Source of the DNA: an uncultured Porphyromonadaceae bacterium
Lineage (GTDB): Bacteria; Bacteroidota; Bacteroidia; Bacteroidales; Paludibacteraceae
Assembly (NCBI GenBank): GCA_949285425.1
Contig: CASEAJ010000125.1
Coordinates: 51,624-115,623, forward strand
DNA: 64,000 nucleotides
Direction of reading: 5' to 3'
In this document: positions 17,377 to 29,691 of the stretch, piece by piece
Position numbering within the stretch: the stretch's first letter is position 1
Layout of the letters: each line of letters opens with the position of its first letter
Program-made: the position numbers and the translations under genes
Notes under the pieces: generated by a model
Told to the model about the DNA's origin: nothing
The model's database searches: none
The model's input: the letters and a program-made list of their open reading frames with translations, nothing else

Positions 17377-19914
17377 ATGTATTATTATAAGGTCATAACA
17401 ATACTGTGTTTTTTCGCTATTTTTAATTGCTATGGCAATGCAACTTATGGATTGACTTTTCTTTCGCATACAACGAATCAGGATGAAAGAACTTCACTTG
17501 ATCTAGGAGGAGGAGAGTTTTTGAAACTGTCCGGCTCATCTATCATCGAATTTGATTTAAAACTCAACGATGCCCCTCTTGCTTATGGTTATGTGTTCAG
17601 GTTGGTTTCGGCTGGCGTCATGACTTTAGATTGTATTTCTAATGTAAATACAGGAAAAGTACAATTTCTGTTGATTCACAATCGCAATGTTTTGTCTAAT
17701 GTGGAGTTTGATATACCTTATCAAGACAGATACACATGGAAGAAAGTAAAAATTCATTTACTCAAGGATAGAATAGATTGTTTCATAGATGAAAATGTCA
17801 GGACAATTCCCTATTCATTGGATGATATAAAAAAAATTGACTTTTTTTTCGGTAAGAATCAGCATCCGGTTTATCATACGACTGATGTCCCGCCAATGAC
17901 CCTTAGAAATATTTGTATAAAATCAGAAAACGGGAATGTTTTATATAATTGGAAATTGCTGAAATATGGAGATGATGAAAAAGTGTATGATGAAATACAA
18001 AATGCAGTGGCTAAGGTCGACAATGGAATATGGGAAATTGACAGACGGATATATTGGAAAAAAGAAGCATCATTCTCTTTTAATGAGAAAAATCCGCAAA
18101 TAGCATACGATTCTATTAACGCTCGTGTGTTTATGCTCACGCGGGATTCTCTTTTCATTTATGGATTGAATGAAAAAAAATGCACTTGTGTTAAGACGGA
18201 TTGTTTGTATTTTTCTCCGATGGGAGGGAGTAATCTCATCTATAATCATGATAAAGATGAATTGCTGCTATATTGTTATGAAAATAAAACCATATCTCGT
18301 TTTGATATCAAACAGGGGAAATGGTCAAATATAAATGAAACAAGGGGATTGCTCCCTCTTATGTCTCAACATAATAGATTCATCCGGCCGAAAACAAATC
18401 AATTGGTTCTTTTCGGAGGGTATGGGAATCATACGTATAATGCCAATTTGGTAACTTGTAGTTTGGACTCAGCCGATGTTTGGGATGTTGTTGACTTGTC
18501 AACATGCTTGCCGCCACGCTATTTGAGTGCTTTGGGGTACGTTGGAGGCAATACGTTTTTTGTTATGGGAGGGCATGGTAGCCTGTCGGGAAGACAAGAA
18601 GATTCTCCGATGAACTATTATGAAGTTTTTAAAATAACCATGGGGGATACTCTCGATTGCGAACAAATGGGGGTGTTAAAGTCCCAATCGGGCTCGACTG
18701 TTTTTAGCAATTCAATGGTTGTGGATACGGCGAAGCAAACGATGTATGCTTTGGCATACAGTAATGAGAAATACAAGTCTAGTATACAGTTGTTTTCGTA
18801 TAATTGGGAAAATCAACAACAAATACTATTGGCAGATACTCTTCCTTTTAATTTCTTGGATATAGAATCTTATTGTGATTTGTTCTTGTATAAAAGTTCG
18901 GTTTTATATTCATTGATTTTGCAGGAAAAGGCTCCTGGTTTGTATGGGGTAGATATTTATTCATTGGAATATCCTCCTTTGGCTTTATCGGATGTGATAC
19001 AGTTGAGGTCAGAGCAGAAAAAAAATGGCATACAGCAATATCTGATTTTTATTGGTTTGTTTGTAGTGCTTTTGTTTGTGTTCGTGAAAATTTTCCTTGT
19101 AAATAAAAGTAAAAAGCGAGTTGAACAAACAGAACAAACAGAAAATAAAGATGAAACCGAAAGGTTTGTTTCTGAGAAAAAAATGAAATCCTCAATTAAA
19201 TTATTAGGTGGTTTTCAAATATTTGATAGGGATGGTTGCGATGTTACAGATAAATTTACTCCTATAGTGAAACAACTGTTCTTGCTTGTATTGTTGAATT
19301 CTACTAAAAATGGGAAAAAAATAACTTCGCAGAGACTGGACGAAACTCTTTGGTTTGGTTTGGATAAAGTCAGTGCATCCAATAATAGGAATGTTAATAT
19401 ACGGAAACTGCGCCGTGCTCTTGAAAATGTGGATGGGGTAAGTATTGTCCATAAAAGCAGCTATTGGTCTATATTGATAGAGGATGATGTGTATTTTGAT
19501 TATGGTCGGGTGGAAGAGTTGTTGTCTAAAATGAAGGAGGATGTTATTGCCGATAAACATACAATAAAAGAAATTTTGCAGATAGCCCAAGAGGGACGCA
19601 TGTTACCGAATATTACAGCAGAGTGGGTTGAAAATTACAAAACAGAATTCAATGATCTTATGATAGAAACTTTATCAGAACTGATAGAGAAACCGGAATT
19701 TGAGAATGAGTTGAATTTGCGTTTGCAAATGGCAAATGTGATATTGATATATGACAGTTTAGATGAATTGGCTGTGCGTGTAAAATGCAAAATACTTTCG
19801 GATTTGGGTCAAAAAGGAGCCGCAAAACAATGTTATGATAAATTTTACGATGAATATTATCAAGTGTTGGGTGAAAAACCTAATTTTTCTTATAAAGAGA
19901 TATTTGTTTCATAG
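17377..19914 (+). CDS. Membrane-spanning one-component regulator: beta-rich sensor, TM helix, SARP-like winged helix and BTAD-like domain
   Basis: 845 residues. A signal peptide (about 1-22) is followed by a LamG-like jelly-roll region (about 40-190). Next comes a repeat-rich beta region with kelch-like strands such as LVLFGGYGNHTYNANL and FFVMGGHGS (about 230-545), then one transmembrane helix (about 553-575, YLIFIGLFVVLLFVFV). After a charged linker the cytoplasmic part starts near 606 with KLLGGFQIF and a winged-helix domain (VNIRKLRRALENVDG). The last 120 residues are helical, like the BTAD domain of SARP regulators. No histidine kinase or receiver is present, so this is neither a hybrid two-component system nor a SusR or ECF type. 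It heads the carbohydrate locus and probably senses a glycan in the periplasm. The domain calls are by eye. Confidence 0.75.
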   Translation: MYYYKVITILCFFAIFNCYGNATYGLTFLSHTTNQDERTSLDLGGGEFLKLSGSSIIEFDLKLNDAPLAYGYVFRLVSAGVMTLDCISNVNTGKVQFLLIHNRNVLSNVEFDIPYQDRYTWKKVKIHLLKDRIDCFIDENVRTIPYSLDDIKKIDFFFGKNQHPVYHTTDVPPMTLRNICIKSENGNVLYNWKLLKYGDDEKVYDEIQNAVAKVDNGIWEIDRRIYWKKEASFSFNEKNPQIAYDSINARVFMLTRDSLFIYGLNEKKCTCVKTDCLYFSPMGGSNLIYNHDKDELLLYCYENKTISRFDIKQGKWSNINETRGLLPLMSQHNRFIRPKTNQLVLFGGYGNHTYNANLVTCSLDSADVWDVVDLSTCLPPRYLSALGYVGGNTFFVMGGHGSLSGRQEDSPMNYYEVFKITMGDTLDCEQMGVLKSQSGSTVFSNSMVVDTAKQTMYALAYSNEKYKSSIQLFSYNWENQQQILLADTLPFNFLDIESYCDLFLYKSSVLYSLILQEKAPGLYGVDIYSLEYPPLALSDVIQLRSEQKKNGIQQYLIFIGLFVVLLFVFVKIFLVNKSKKRVEQTEQTENKDETERFVSEKKMKSSIKLLGGFQIFDRDGCDVTDKFTPIVKQLFLLVLLNSTKNGKKITSQRLDETLWFGLDKVSASNNRNVNIRKLRRALENVDGVSIVHKSSYWSILIEDDVYFDYGRVEELLSKMKEDVIADKHTIKEILQIAQEGRMLPNITAEWVENYKTEFNDLMIETLSELIEKPEFENELNLRLQMANVILIYDSLDELAVRVKCKILSDLGQKGAAKQCYDKFYDEYYQVLGEKPNFSYKEIFVS

Positions 19915-20017
19915 AGTGTTGCAACTATTCTATTGTTATTGATGTTTTTTATAGATATTTCATTTTTGACTCTAAAAGTAAGTGTGTTTTTGTTGTCTAC
20001 TAAGAGATAAACGTTTT

Positions 20018-20055
20018 AGAATCGATTTTTTTTTAAAAAATCGATTCTTTTTTTG
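20018..20055 (+). terminator. Terminator after the membrane regulator gene
   Basis: Perfect inverted repeat AGAATCGATTTTTT...AAAAAATCGATTCT with a 3-nt loop, followed by eight Ts. It separates the regulator transcript from the enzyme operon. Confidence 0.85.
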
Positions 20056-20070
20056 TGAAAACGGGCTTTG

Positions 20071-20115
20071 TTAAACTTTAATTAAGGAAAAATTAAGGTC
20101 CCGGGAATAAATTTG
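20071..20115 (+). promoter_or_regulatory. Promoter with direct-repeat operator (TTAAGG, 11-bp period), enzyme operon
   Basis: TTAAGG at 20082 and 20093, exactly 11 bp apart, with a third weaker box TTAAAC at 20071 in the same register. A -7 box TAAATTTG follows at 20108-20115, 15 bp from the start of the last repeat. The first ATG is at 20147. The arrangement is repeated with identical spacings before the first susC (29510-29554). Confidence 0.75.
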
Positions 20116-20146
20116 CACGAAAAATAACATTTAAAATAAAGTATTC

Positions 20147-22093
20147 ATGAAACGACTCTTTTGGTTTGCGGTATTACAGTTTTTTTCTTTTTTACTTTTG
20201 GCCGAAGTTAGACTTCCAGCAATTTTTTCGGAGCATATGGTGTTGCAGCGCAATGAGCCTATTCGTATTTGGGGATGGGCGAATGTCGGTGAGCGTATTA
20301 AAGTGACTTTTGCTGATCAGGAAAAGGTGGCAAAGACTAATCGAAAAGGGGAGTGGGCAGTGGAATTACAGCCAATGTCTCATGGTTGTGGTTATGTGCT
20401 GACAATAGCAGGTAAACATGATACATTGATGTTTGCTGATGTGGCAGTAGGTGATGTGTGGCTTTGTAGTGGACAATCAAATATGGAACTGTTGGTTGAT
20501 GCGGTACAAAATGCAGCATTGGAAATTGCTGCCGCAGATTATGAACAGATTCGTTCGTTCAATGTGCGACGGGAAATGGCCCTGCAACCTCAGAGTGATT
20601 TTTCTGGGATATGGGAGGTCTGTTCTCCTAATACGGTTGGACATTTTTCTGCTGTGGGTTATTTCTTTGCACGAAAAATATATGAAGAGACAAATATCCC
20701 GATAGGAATTATAAACTCATCTTATGGTGGTACGGTAATAGAAGCGTGGATATCTCCCGATTCCTTTAAATCGCTTCCATATGAAAACAGGAAAAATTAT
20801 GATTTGAATTATTTGGAATCTCAAAAAGAAGTTTATAGTCAACCTATTATGCAGGAGACCATTTTTAAACAAGCTCGTGAATTTGAACAGTTGTTGAAGG
20901 ATAATTTAAGCCTAAATGAAGAATGGAACACACAAGAGAATTTATCCATGTGGCCCAAGGTTCAAGTGCCTGGTTTGTGGGCTGAACCGGAATTGTCTCG
21001 CATAGATGGAATTGTTTGGTTGCAGTATGAGTTTGATTTGCCTGAAGATGTAGCAGGAAAGAGTGCCCGACTGTCTTTGGGTCGGATTGATGACAAAGAT
21101 CAGACTTGGATTAATGGCGTAGAAATTGGTAAGACAGATGCTTATGACAGACTTCGTATATATGATGTTGGAGAAAATATTCTTTTGTCTGGGAAAAACA
21201 GACTTTCTGTTAAAGTTACGGACACGGGAGGTGAAGGAGGATTTAATGCGAAAGAGAATGAAATTTTTCTTTCAGTAGAGGGGGTCAAGTATCCTTTGTG
21301 TGGAAGTTGGTATTATAAAGTTGCGGTTTCTAACAGGGATTTTGCTTGTGCAAATATGACTCCCAATAATTATCCATCTTCGTTGTATAATTCAATGATT
21401 AATCCGATTATACAATTTCCAATCAAGGGAATTACTTGGTATCAAGGAGAAAGTAATGCAAAGAATGCATATAATTATCGATTTTTATTTCCCTCTTTAA
21501 TATCGGATTGGAGGAACAAATGGGAAAAAGAACTTCCTTTTTATTGGATTCAATTGGCTAACTTCATGCAGGAAGATACAATTCCGCAAGAGAGTGAGTG
21601 GGCCGAGTTGCGAGAAGCTCAAACGATGACTTTGGCTTTGCCAAAGACAGGTCAGGCACTTTGTATAGATATAGGCGATACGTATGATATTCATCCGAGG
21701 AATAAACAAGAAGCCGGGCTTCGATTGGCAAAGATTGCATTGCATAATGATTATGGATTTGAAAAACTGATATGTTCAGGCCCGATGTACAAGTCAATGG
21801 AGATACAAGGTAGTAAAGTTGTACTTGAGTTTGATACGTTTGGCTCGGGATTAAAAATAAAATCAAAATACGGATATCTTAGAGGTTTCTCTATAGCTGG
21901 AGCAGATAAGAAATTTCACTGGGCAAAAGCTTATTTGGACGGTAATCGGGTTGTGGTTTACAGCGATGAGGTGCAACAGCCGGTTGCAGTCCGTTATAAT
22001 TGGGGAAACAATCCGGATGGAAATCTATATAATCAGGCTGGGTTGCCGGCTTGTCCATTCCGTACGGACCAATGGCAAGAAATTACAAAATAA
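20147..22093 (+). CDS. SASA family (sialate O-acetylesterase-like) secreted esterase
   Basis: 648 residues with a signal peptide (first about 19 residues). It is an SGNH-type hydrolase: the nucleophile serine is Ser111 in CSGQSNME, the oxyanion GGT is in INSSYGGTVIEAW, and the Asp/His pair is Asp514 and His516 in YDIHPRNK. A galactose-binding-like jelly roll (about 265-385, VWLQYEFDLPED to VTDTGGEGG) is inserted in the catalytic domain, as is usual in this family. It removes acetyl groups from sugars; here the acceptor is probably the locus substrate rather than sialic acid, since no sialidase is present (inference). First gene of an operon with the next three, gaps of 30, 28 and 12 bp. Confidence 0.88.
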   Translation: MKRLFWFAVLQFFSFLLLAEVRLPAIFSEHMVLQRNEPIRIWGWANVGERIKVTFADQEKVAKTNRKGEWAVELQPMSHGCGYVLTIAGKHDTLMFADVAVGDVWLCSGQSNMELLVDAVQNAALEIAAADYEQIRSFNVRREMALQPQSDFSGIWEVCSPNTVGHFSAVGYFFARKIYEETNIPIGIINSSYGGTVIEAWISPDSFKSLPYENRKNYDLNYLESQKEVYSQPIMQETIFKQAREFEQLLKDNLSLNEEWNTQENLSMWPKVQVPGLWAEPELSRIDGIVWLQYEFDLPEDVAGKSARLSLGRIDDKDQTWINGVEIGKTDAYDRLRIYDVGENILLSGKNRLSVKVTDTGGEGGFNAKENEIFLSVEGVKYPLCGSWYYKVAVSNRDFACANMTPNNYPSSLYNSMINPIIQFPIKGITWYQGESNAKNAYNYRFLFPSLISDWRNKWEKELPFYWIQLANFMQEDTIPQESEWAELREAQTMTLALPKTGQALCIDIGDTYDIHPRNKQEAGLRLAKIALHNDYGFEKLICSGPMYKSMEIQGSKVVLEFDTFGSGLKIKSKYGYLRGFSIAGADKKFHWAKAYLDGNRVVVYSDEVQQPVAVRYNWGNNPDGNLYNQAGLPACPFRTDQWQEITK

Positions 22094-22123
22094 TCTATTG
22101 TTAAATACTAAAATCTTTATTTT

Positions 22124-23467
22124 ATGAAGACAAACCTTTTTTGTTTAAGTTTTTTATTCATTGTTTTTTCGTTTGGTTGTACAACAAAAAATACCAACCA
22201 AACTCAAGGAAAGGATGCGGTCAGCGTTGACGAATTCTTGAATTCAATAGGAGCGTGTACATCAGTATCACGTCGTGGGGAAAACTTGCAGGAGACAATT
22301 GAAAATTTGAAATATACTGGGATTCGCTGGGTTCGGGTTGGTTACGAAGACAGTGCGCCGGTTGAGGACTTCATTAAATTGTATGAAGAGGTGGGAGTTC
22401 GTTCAAGTTATGGATTGTTGAGTGGAGGAACTGACATAGAACGGTTAGTTAAAGGAGCAAGACAGTTGGCCCAAGCTGGTGCCCTGCTGGCAATTGAAGG
22501 AGCTAATGAACCTAACAATTGGGGCATAACTTACAACGGGGAAAAAGGTGGTGCCCGCGAAAGCTGGTTGCCTGTTGCCAAATTGCACAGAGATTTGTAT
22601 CAAGCGGTCAAAACAGATCCCCTTTTGAAGGATTATCCGGTTTGGGCAACATGTGAAAATGGGGCTCAAACAGATAATGCGGGACTTCAGTTCTTGACCA
22701 TACCGGAAGATGCCAATACTTTGATGCCTGCAGGAACTACATTTGCTGATTTTGCCAATTGCCATAATTATGTGTCTCATCCATCTTGGCCGGGTTTACA
22801 TGATAATCAAACATGGTTAAGTGCATCACCGGGTAAAGATTGTCCTGTTGATGGTTTGTATGGTAACTATGGTTTGACCTGGGGGAAAAAATATCAAGGA
22901 TATTCAGAAGAGGAACTGAAAACGTTACCACGTGTGACTACAGAAACCGGATATGCCATTAATGAGGAAGAAGGTGTGACAGAGGAAGTACAGGCTCGTT
23001 TATACATGAATTTGTATCTTTCGCAGTTTAAGCGCGGTTGGAAGCATACGGCAGTTTATCTGTTAAAAGGACGTGCCAATGAGCCTGCCCATGAGAAATA
23101 TGCTTTTTATACACTGAAAAATGAACCAAAGCAAGCTGCTCATTATTTACACAACTTTACTTCGGTTCTGGCAGACAATAAACCTGTAAAGTCATTGGGA
23201 AAATTGGATTACAATATACCTTCTCAGCCAGTTACGACTCACGATCTCTTGTTGCAGAAAAGTACGGGAGAATTTATGTTGGTTCTTTGGGGAGAACATT
23301 TCGGCAGTAGTCTTGTAGATAATATTAAGGTGGAATTTGGAACACCGCAAAAACAAATAAAGGTATATGATCCGACAATATCGAAAGAACCTTTGAAAAA
23401 AGAATTAAAAGTGTCATCGATAGAATTGTCATTGACCGATCATCCTGTTATTCTTGAAATAAAATAA
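22124..23467 (+). CDS. Clan GH-A-like glycoside hydrolase, lipoprotein, family unassigned (paralog 1)
   Basis: 447 residues with a lipoprotein signal (FSFGC). TIM-barrel hydrolase features: a probable acid/base Glu129 in GANEPNNWG and a probable nucleophile Glu274 in PRVTTETG, 145 residues apart as for strands beta4 and beta7 of clan GH-A. The last 100 residues form a beta domain ending in LSLTDHPVILEI. Strongly similar to the next gene and to the gene at 40.2 kb (shared ANDFLNSIG-like start, HNYxxHPSWPGLHDNQTW, VDGLYGNYGLTWG). I cannot place it in a named GH family. A surface or periplasmic exo- or endo-enzyme of this locus. Confidence 0.75.
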   Translation: MKTNLFCLSFLFIVFSFGCTTKNTNQTQGKDAVSVDEFLNSIGACTSVSRRGENLQETIENLKYTGIRWVRVGYEDSAPVEDFIKLYEEVGVRSSYGLLSGGTDIERLVKGARQLAQAGALLAIEGANEPNNWGITYNGEKGGARESWLPVAKLHRDLYQAVKTDPLLKDYPVWATCENGAQTDNAGLQFLTIPEDANTLMPAGTTFADFANCHNYVSHPSWPGLHDNQTWLSASPGKDCPVDGLYGNYGLTWGKKYQGYSEEELKTLPRVTTETGYAINEEEGVTEEVQARLYMNLYLSQFKRGWKHTAVYLLKGRANEPAHEKYAFYTLKNEPKQAAHYLHNFTSVLADNKPVKSLGKLDYNIPSQPVTTHDLLLQKSTGEFMLVLWGEHFGSSLVDNIKVEFGTPQKQIKVYDPTISKEPLKKELKVSSIELSLTDHPVILEIK

Positions 23468-23495
23468 ATGTAATGTCTAAAAATCACAAGTTGTT

Positions 23496-25118
23496 ATGAT
23501 GAAAAAGAATAAATTTCTGCTCGTTTTATTATGGGCATTTGGGGCCGCTTTAAATGGATTTTCTGCTTTTGCGGTAACCGAAGAAACCGTAAAAGCCGTT
23601 CCTGCAAATGATTTTTTGAATTCTATAGGAGCGAATAGTGCAATATACAGGCGAGGGGAAAATTTGGACAAAACGATAGAATGTTGCCAATATGCAGGAA
23701 TTCGTTGGATACGTATGGATGAGGTGAATCCGGAACAGATAAAGTTATTGTATGAAAAGGGAGGCGTAAAAGTTAGTTGTAGTTTGGGAAGTGCAAATCA
23801 AAGTAAAGATTATGATTTGGATGGGTTTGTAAATCGTCTTCGTGAGGCGCAAAAATCGGGCGCTTTAATTGCAGTTGAAGGATTGAACGAACCTAATAAT
23901 TGGGGTGTGAGGTATCAAGGCGAAAATGGTGGTGGTGCTAATGCAAAAACTTGGTTACCTGTCGCCAAACTTCATCGTGACTTGTATCAGGCGGTGAAGA
24001 GTGACCCGGATCTGAAGAAACTGCCGGTGTGGGCAACAACAGAAACAGGGGCTCAGCCGGACAATTGCGGGATGCAATTTCTCACAATACCTCAGGGTGC
24101 AGGAACTTTAATGCCAGATGGTACTCAGTATGCAGATGTGGCAACTTGCCATAATTATTTTACTCACCCTTCTTGGCCGGGGTTGCACGATAATCAGACG
24201 TGGATTAGTTCTTCTCCAGGGAAAGATTGTCGGGTTGATGGTTTATACGGTAATTATGGTCTGACTTGGGGGCGTAAATACCAAGGATATTCAGAAGCCG
24301 AACTGGAAACTTTGCCGCGGGTAACAACAGAAACCGGTATTACAATAAGCGGTGATGTGACAGAAGAAATACAGGCTCTATTGTTTATGTCATGCTACCT
24401 GTCTCAATATAAAAGAGGTTGGAATCATACAGCGATGTATATTTTGCGTGATCGTACAGATGAAGCGGGTAATCAATCTTTCGGCTTTTATAAGGGGGAT
24501 TATACTCCTAGAAAAGGTGCTCATTATATGCATAATCTAACTACAATTTTAGCAGATGAAACTTCTATTGAAAACCCATCAGAACTGACTTACTCAATTT
24601 TGTCTGAACGTCCGGAAACAGTGCATGAGTTGTTGTTGCAAAAAAATGATGGTACTTTGATGCTTGTTGTTTGGGGAGAAAAATATGCCCCTAATTCCAC
24701 AGCAGAAAATATAGAAATTAAGTTTGAAACCTCATATAAAAGAATCAATGTGTATGATCCGACCAAAGGAACTACTCCACAAGTATATACTAATGTGAAT
24801 TCTGTGACATTATCTATGTTGAACCATCCATATGTAATAGAATTGAAGGATGAAGACAGTGGAGCATCTGAAGTTTGTAAACCCGCGTTAGATCAATTTG
24901 TCCCAACTATATTGGAAGACGAGTTGAGGATTCCGGCTTCGTATCAGTTGAATCACGTTGCTTTAGTCAGTATGCAAGGTGACGTTTTGTATAAGCAAGA
25001 TGTCGTAGATGGACTTGATTTGAATATTGATGTGAGAAATTTGGATGCTGGGCTTTATCTTTTACAATTGATGGATAAAACGAATAGGACAGAGTCGGTA
25101 AAAATCTTGAAACGTTAA
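23496..25118 (+). CDS. Clan GH-A-like glycoside hydrolase with T9SS-type tail (paralog 2)
   Basis: 540 residues, signal peptide without lipobox. Same fold and motifs as the preceding gene: Glu132 in LNEPNNWG and Glu279 in VTTETG. An earlier WATTETG at about 187 is not conserved in the paralogs (CENG, TDTG) and is not expected to be catalytic. After the beta domain an extra 75 residues form an Ig-like tail ending GLYLLQLMDKTNRTESVKILKR-type, which resembles a type A C-terminal sorting domain of the type IX secretion system. It may therefore be at the surface while paralog 1 is lipid-anchored. Confidence 0.75.
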   Translation: MMKKNKFLLVLLWAFGAALNGFSAFAVTEETVKAVPANDFLNSIGANSAIYRRGENLDKTIECCQYAGIRWIRMDEVNPEQIKLLYEKGGVKVSCSLGSANQSKDYDLDGFVNRLREAQKSGALIAVEGLNEPNNWGVRYQGENGGGANAKTWLPVAKLHRDLYQAVKSDPDLKKLPVWATTETGAQPDNCGMQFLTIPQGAGTLMPDGTQYADVATCHNYFTHPSWPGLHDNQTWISSSPGKDCRVDGLYGNYGLTWGRKYQGYSEAELETLPRVTTETGITISGDVTEEIQALLFMSCYLSQYKRGWNHTAMYILRDRTDEAGNQSFGFYKGDYTPRKGAHYMHNLTTILADETSIENPSELTYSILSERPETVHELLLQKNDGTLMLVVWGEKYAPNSTAENIEIKFETSYKRINVYDPTKGTTPQVYTNVNSVTLSMLNHPYVIELKDEDSGASEVCKPALDQFVPTILEDELRIPASYQLNHVALVSMQGDVLYKQDVVDGLDLNIDVRNLDAGLYLLQLMDKTNRTESVKILKR

Positions 25119-25121
25119 TAA

Positions 25122-28700
<3,579 letters not shown>

Positions 28701-28717
28701 TTTGGTTATATGATGAT

Positions 28718-28756
28718 AGCAAGTTCTCGCTTTATATAGGAAGACGAGGACTTGCT
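28718..28756 (+). terminator. Hairpin after the GH2 gene
   Basis: Arms AGCAAGTTCTCG and CGAGGACTTGCT pair along their whole length with one G-U, 15-nt loop, followed by a T-rich but interrupted tract. Likely terminator of the first enzyme operon. Confidence 0.65.
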
Positions 28757-28801
28757 ATGTGTCTTCTGTTTATAAATTTATATGATTGAATATTTGGTAA
28801 T

Positions 28802-29476
28802 ATGAGTTTGAGATTCAAAGTTTTTTTTATAGTCTTTTTTGTGGTTCGAACACTATCCGCCCAATTGTCAATAGACTTTATATTAAACAAAGACAATGGT
28901 GAAAGTTGTGCTTTTTCAACAAATCAGGGGCGAATTTATTTTGATTTGGTTGAAAAGGATTTGCGTATTTATACGGATGATGCGTCGGGAAATCAAATGG
29001 AATGGGTAACTTGTAATGTAGAGGATGTTCATTCATTTTCATTTACAGCTCATAATGGTGAACAGTTGCTTATGGTTGCAACGAATATATATCATGCAAC
29101 TCAAACATTTTTGTCCTTGGAGAAAATAGAGGTAGACAGACAGAGTGATGAGTGGATTGTTACATTATTGCCTGAAAATATTCAATCCATAGATGTAACT
29201 CAATTGCGTAATCTCATGGTAGAAAATATTGGTTCACAGGAGTCTGGAATTTCAGAAAATTCAGATATGAACACTAATGATGTTTTTGTTTCTGGGAATT
29301 GCCTATTTATACAAAGTGATAAGCCTATTGGAGCAGTAAAGGTGTATTCTTGTTCGGGGCAATTGCAATTGAGTGCTTATTCTGCTTCTTCAGAAATAGA
29401 AATACATCATGATTTGCCACATGGTACCTACATTGTTCAAAGTAATGGAATACGTGCGGAAAAGATTTTTTTATAA
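28802..29476 (+). CDS. Secreted protein of unknown function with T9SS-like C-terminal domain
   Basis: 224 residues with a signal peptide (about 1-20). No known catalytic motif. The first part is beta-strand-rich (IYFDLVEKDLRIYTDD, VHSFSFTAHNG). The last 75 residues match the pattern of type A sorting domains (VKVYSCSGQLQLSAY, then LPHGTYIVQSNGIRAEKIFL). It sits alone between the enzyme operon and the susC promoter. Low-identity repeats of similar short proteins are common near Bacteroidetes loci, usually annotated as DUF. Confidence 0.6.
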   Translation: MSLRFKVFFIVFFVVRTLSAQLSIDFILNKDNGESCAFSTNQGRIYFDLVEKDLRIYTDDASGNQMEWVTCNVEDVHSFSFTAHNGEQLLMVATNIYHATQTFLSLEKIEVDRQSDEWIVTLLPENIQSIDVTQLRNLMVENIGSQESGISENSDMNTNDVFVSGNCLFIQSDKPIGAVKVYSCSGQLQLSAYSASSEIEIHHDLPHGTYIVQSNGIRAEKIFL

Positions 29477-29509
29477 AAAATGCGGAAAAATCATTTTGGG
29501 GCTGGCAAA

Positions 29510-29554
29510 TTAATGGAAAATTAAGGATAAATTAAGGGTGTGAATTTAAATTTG
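29510..29554 (+). promoter_or_regulatory. Promoter with direct-repeat operator (TTAAGG, 11-bp period), susC operon
   Basis: TTAAGG at 29521 and 29532, 11 bp apart, with TTAATG at 29510 in register. The -7 box TAAATTTG at 29547-29554 again starts 15 bp after the last repeat. The leader to the susC ATG is about 130 nt and contains a weak AAGGAA/TTCCTT hairpin (about 29613-29638). Confidence 0.75.
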
Positions 29555-29691
29555 CCTCGAATTTTAAAACGAATCTATTATGGTAATGCTATCTCAAGAC
29601 TCAGCGTAGGTAAAGGAAGATAGGAACTGTTTTCCTTAATTGAATTGATTTTGAATGAAACACAAATCTTAAATTCTACAAAGAAGTATAA

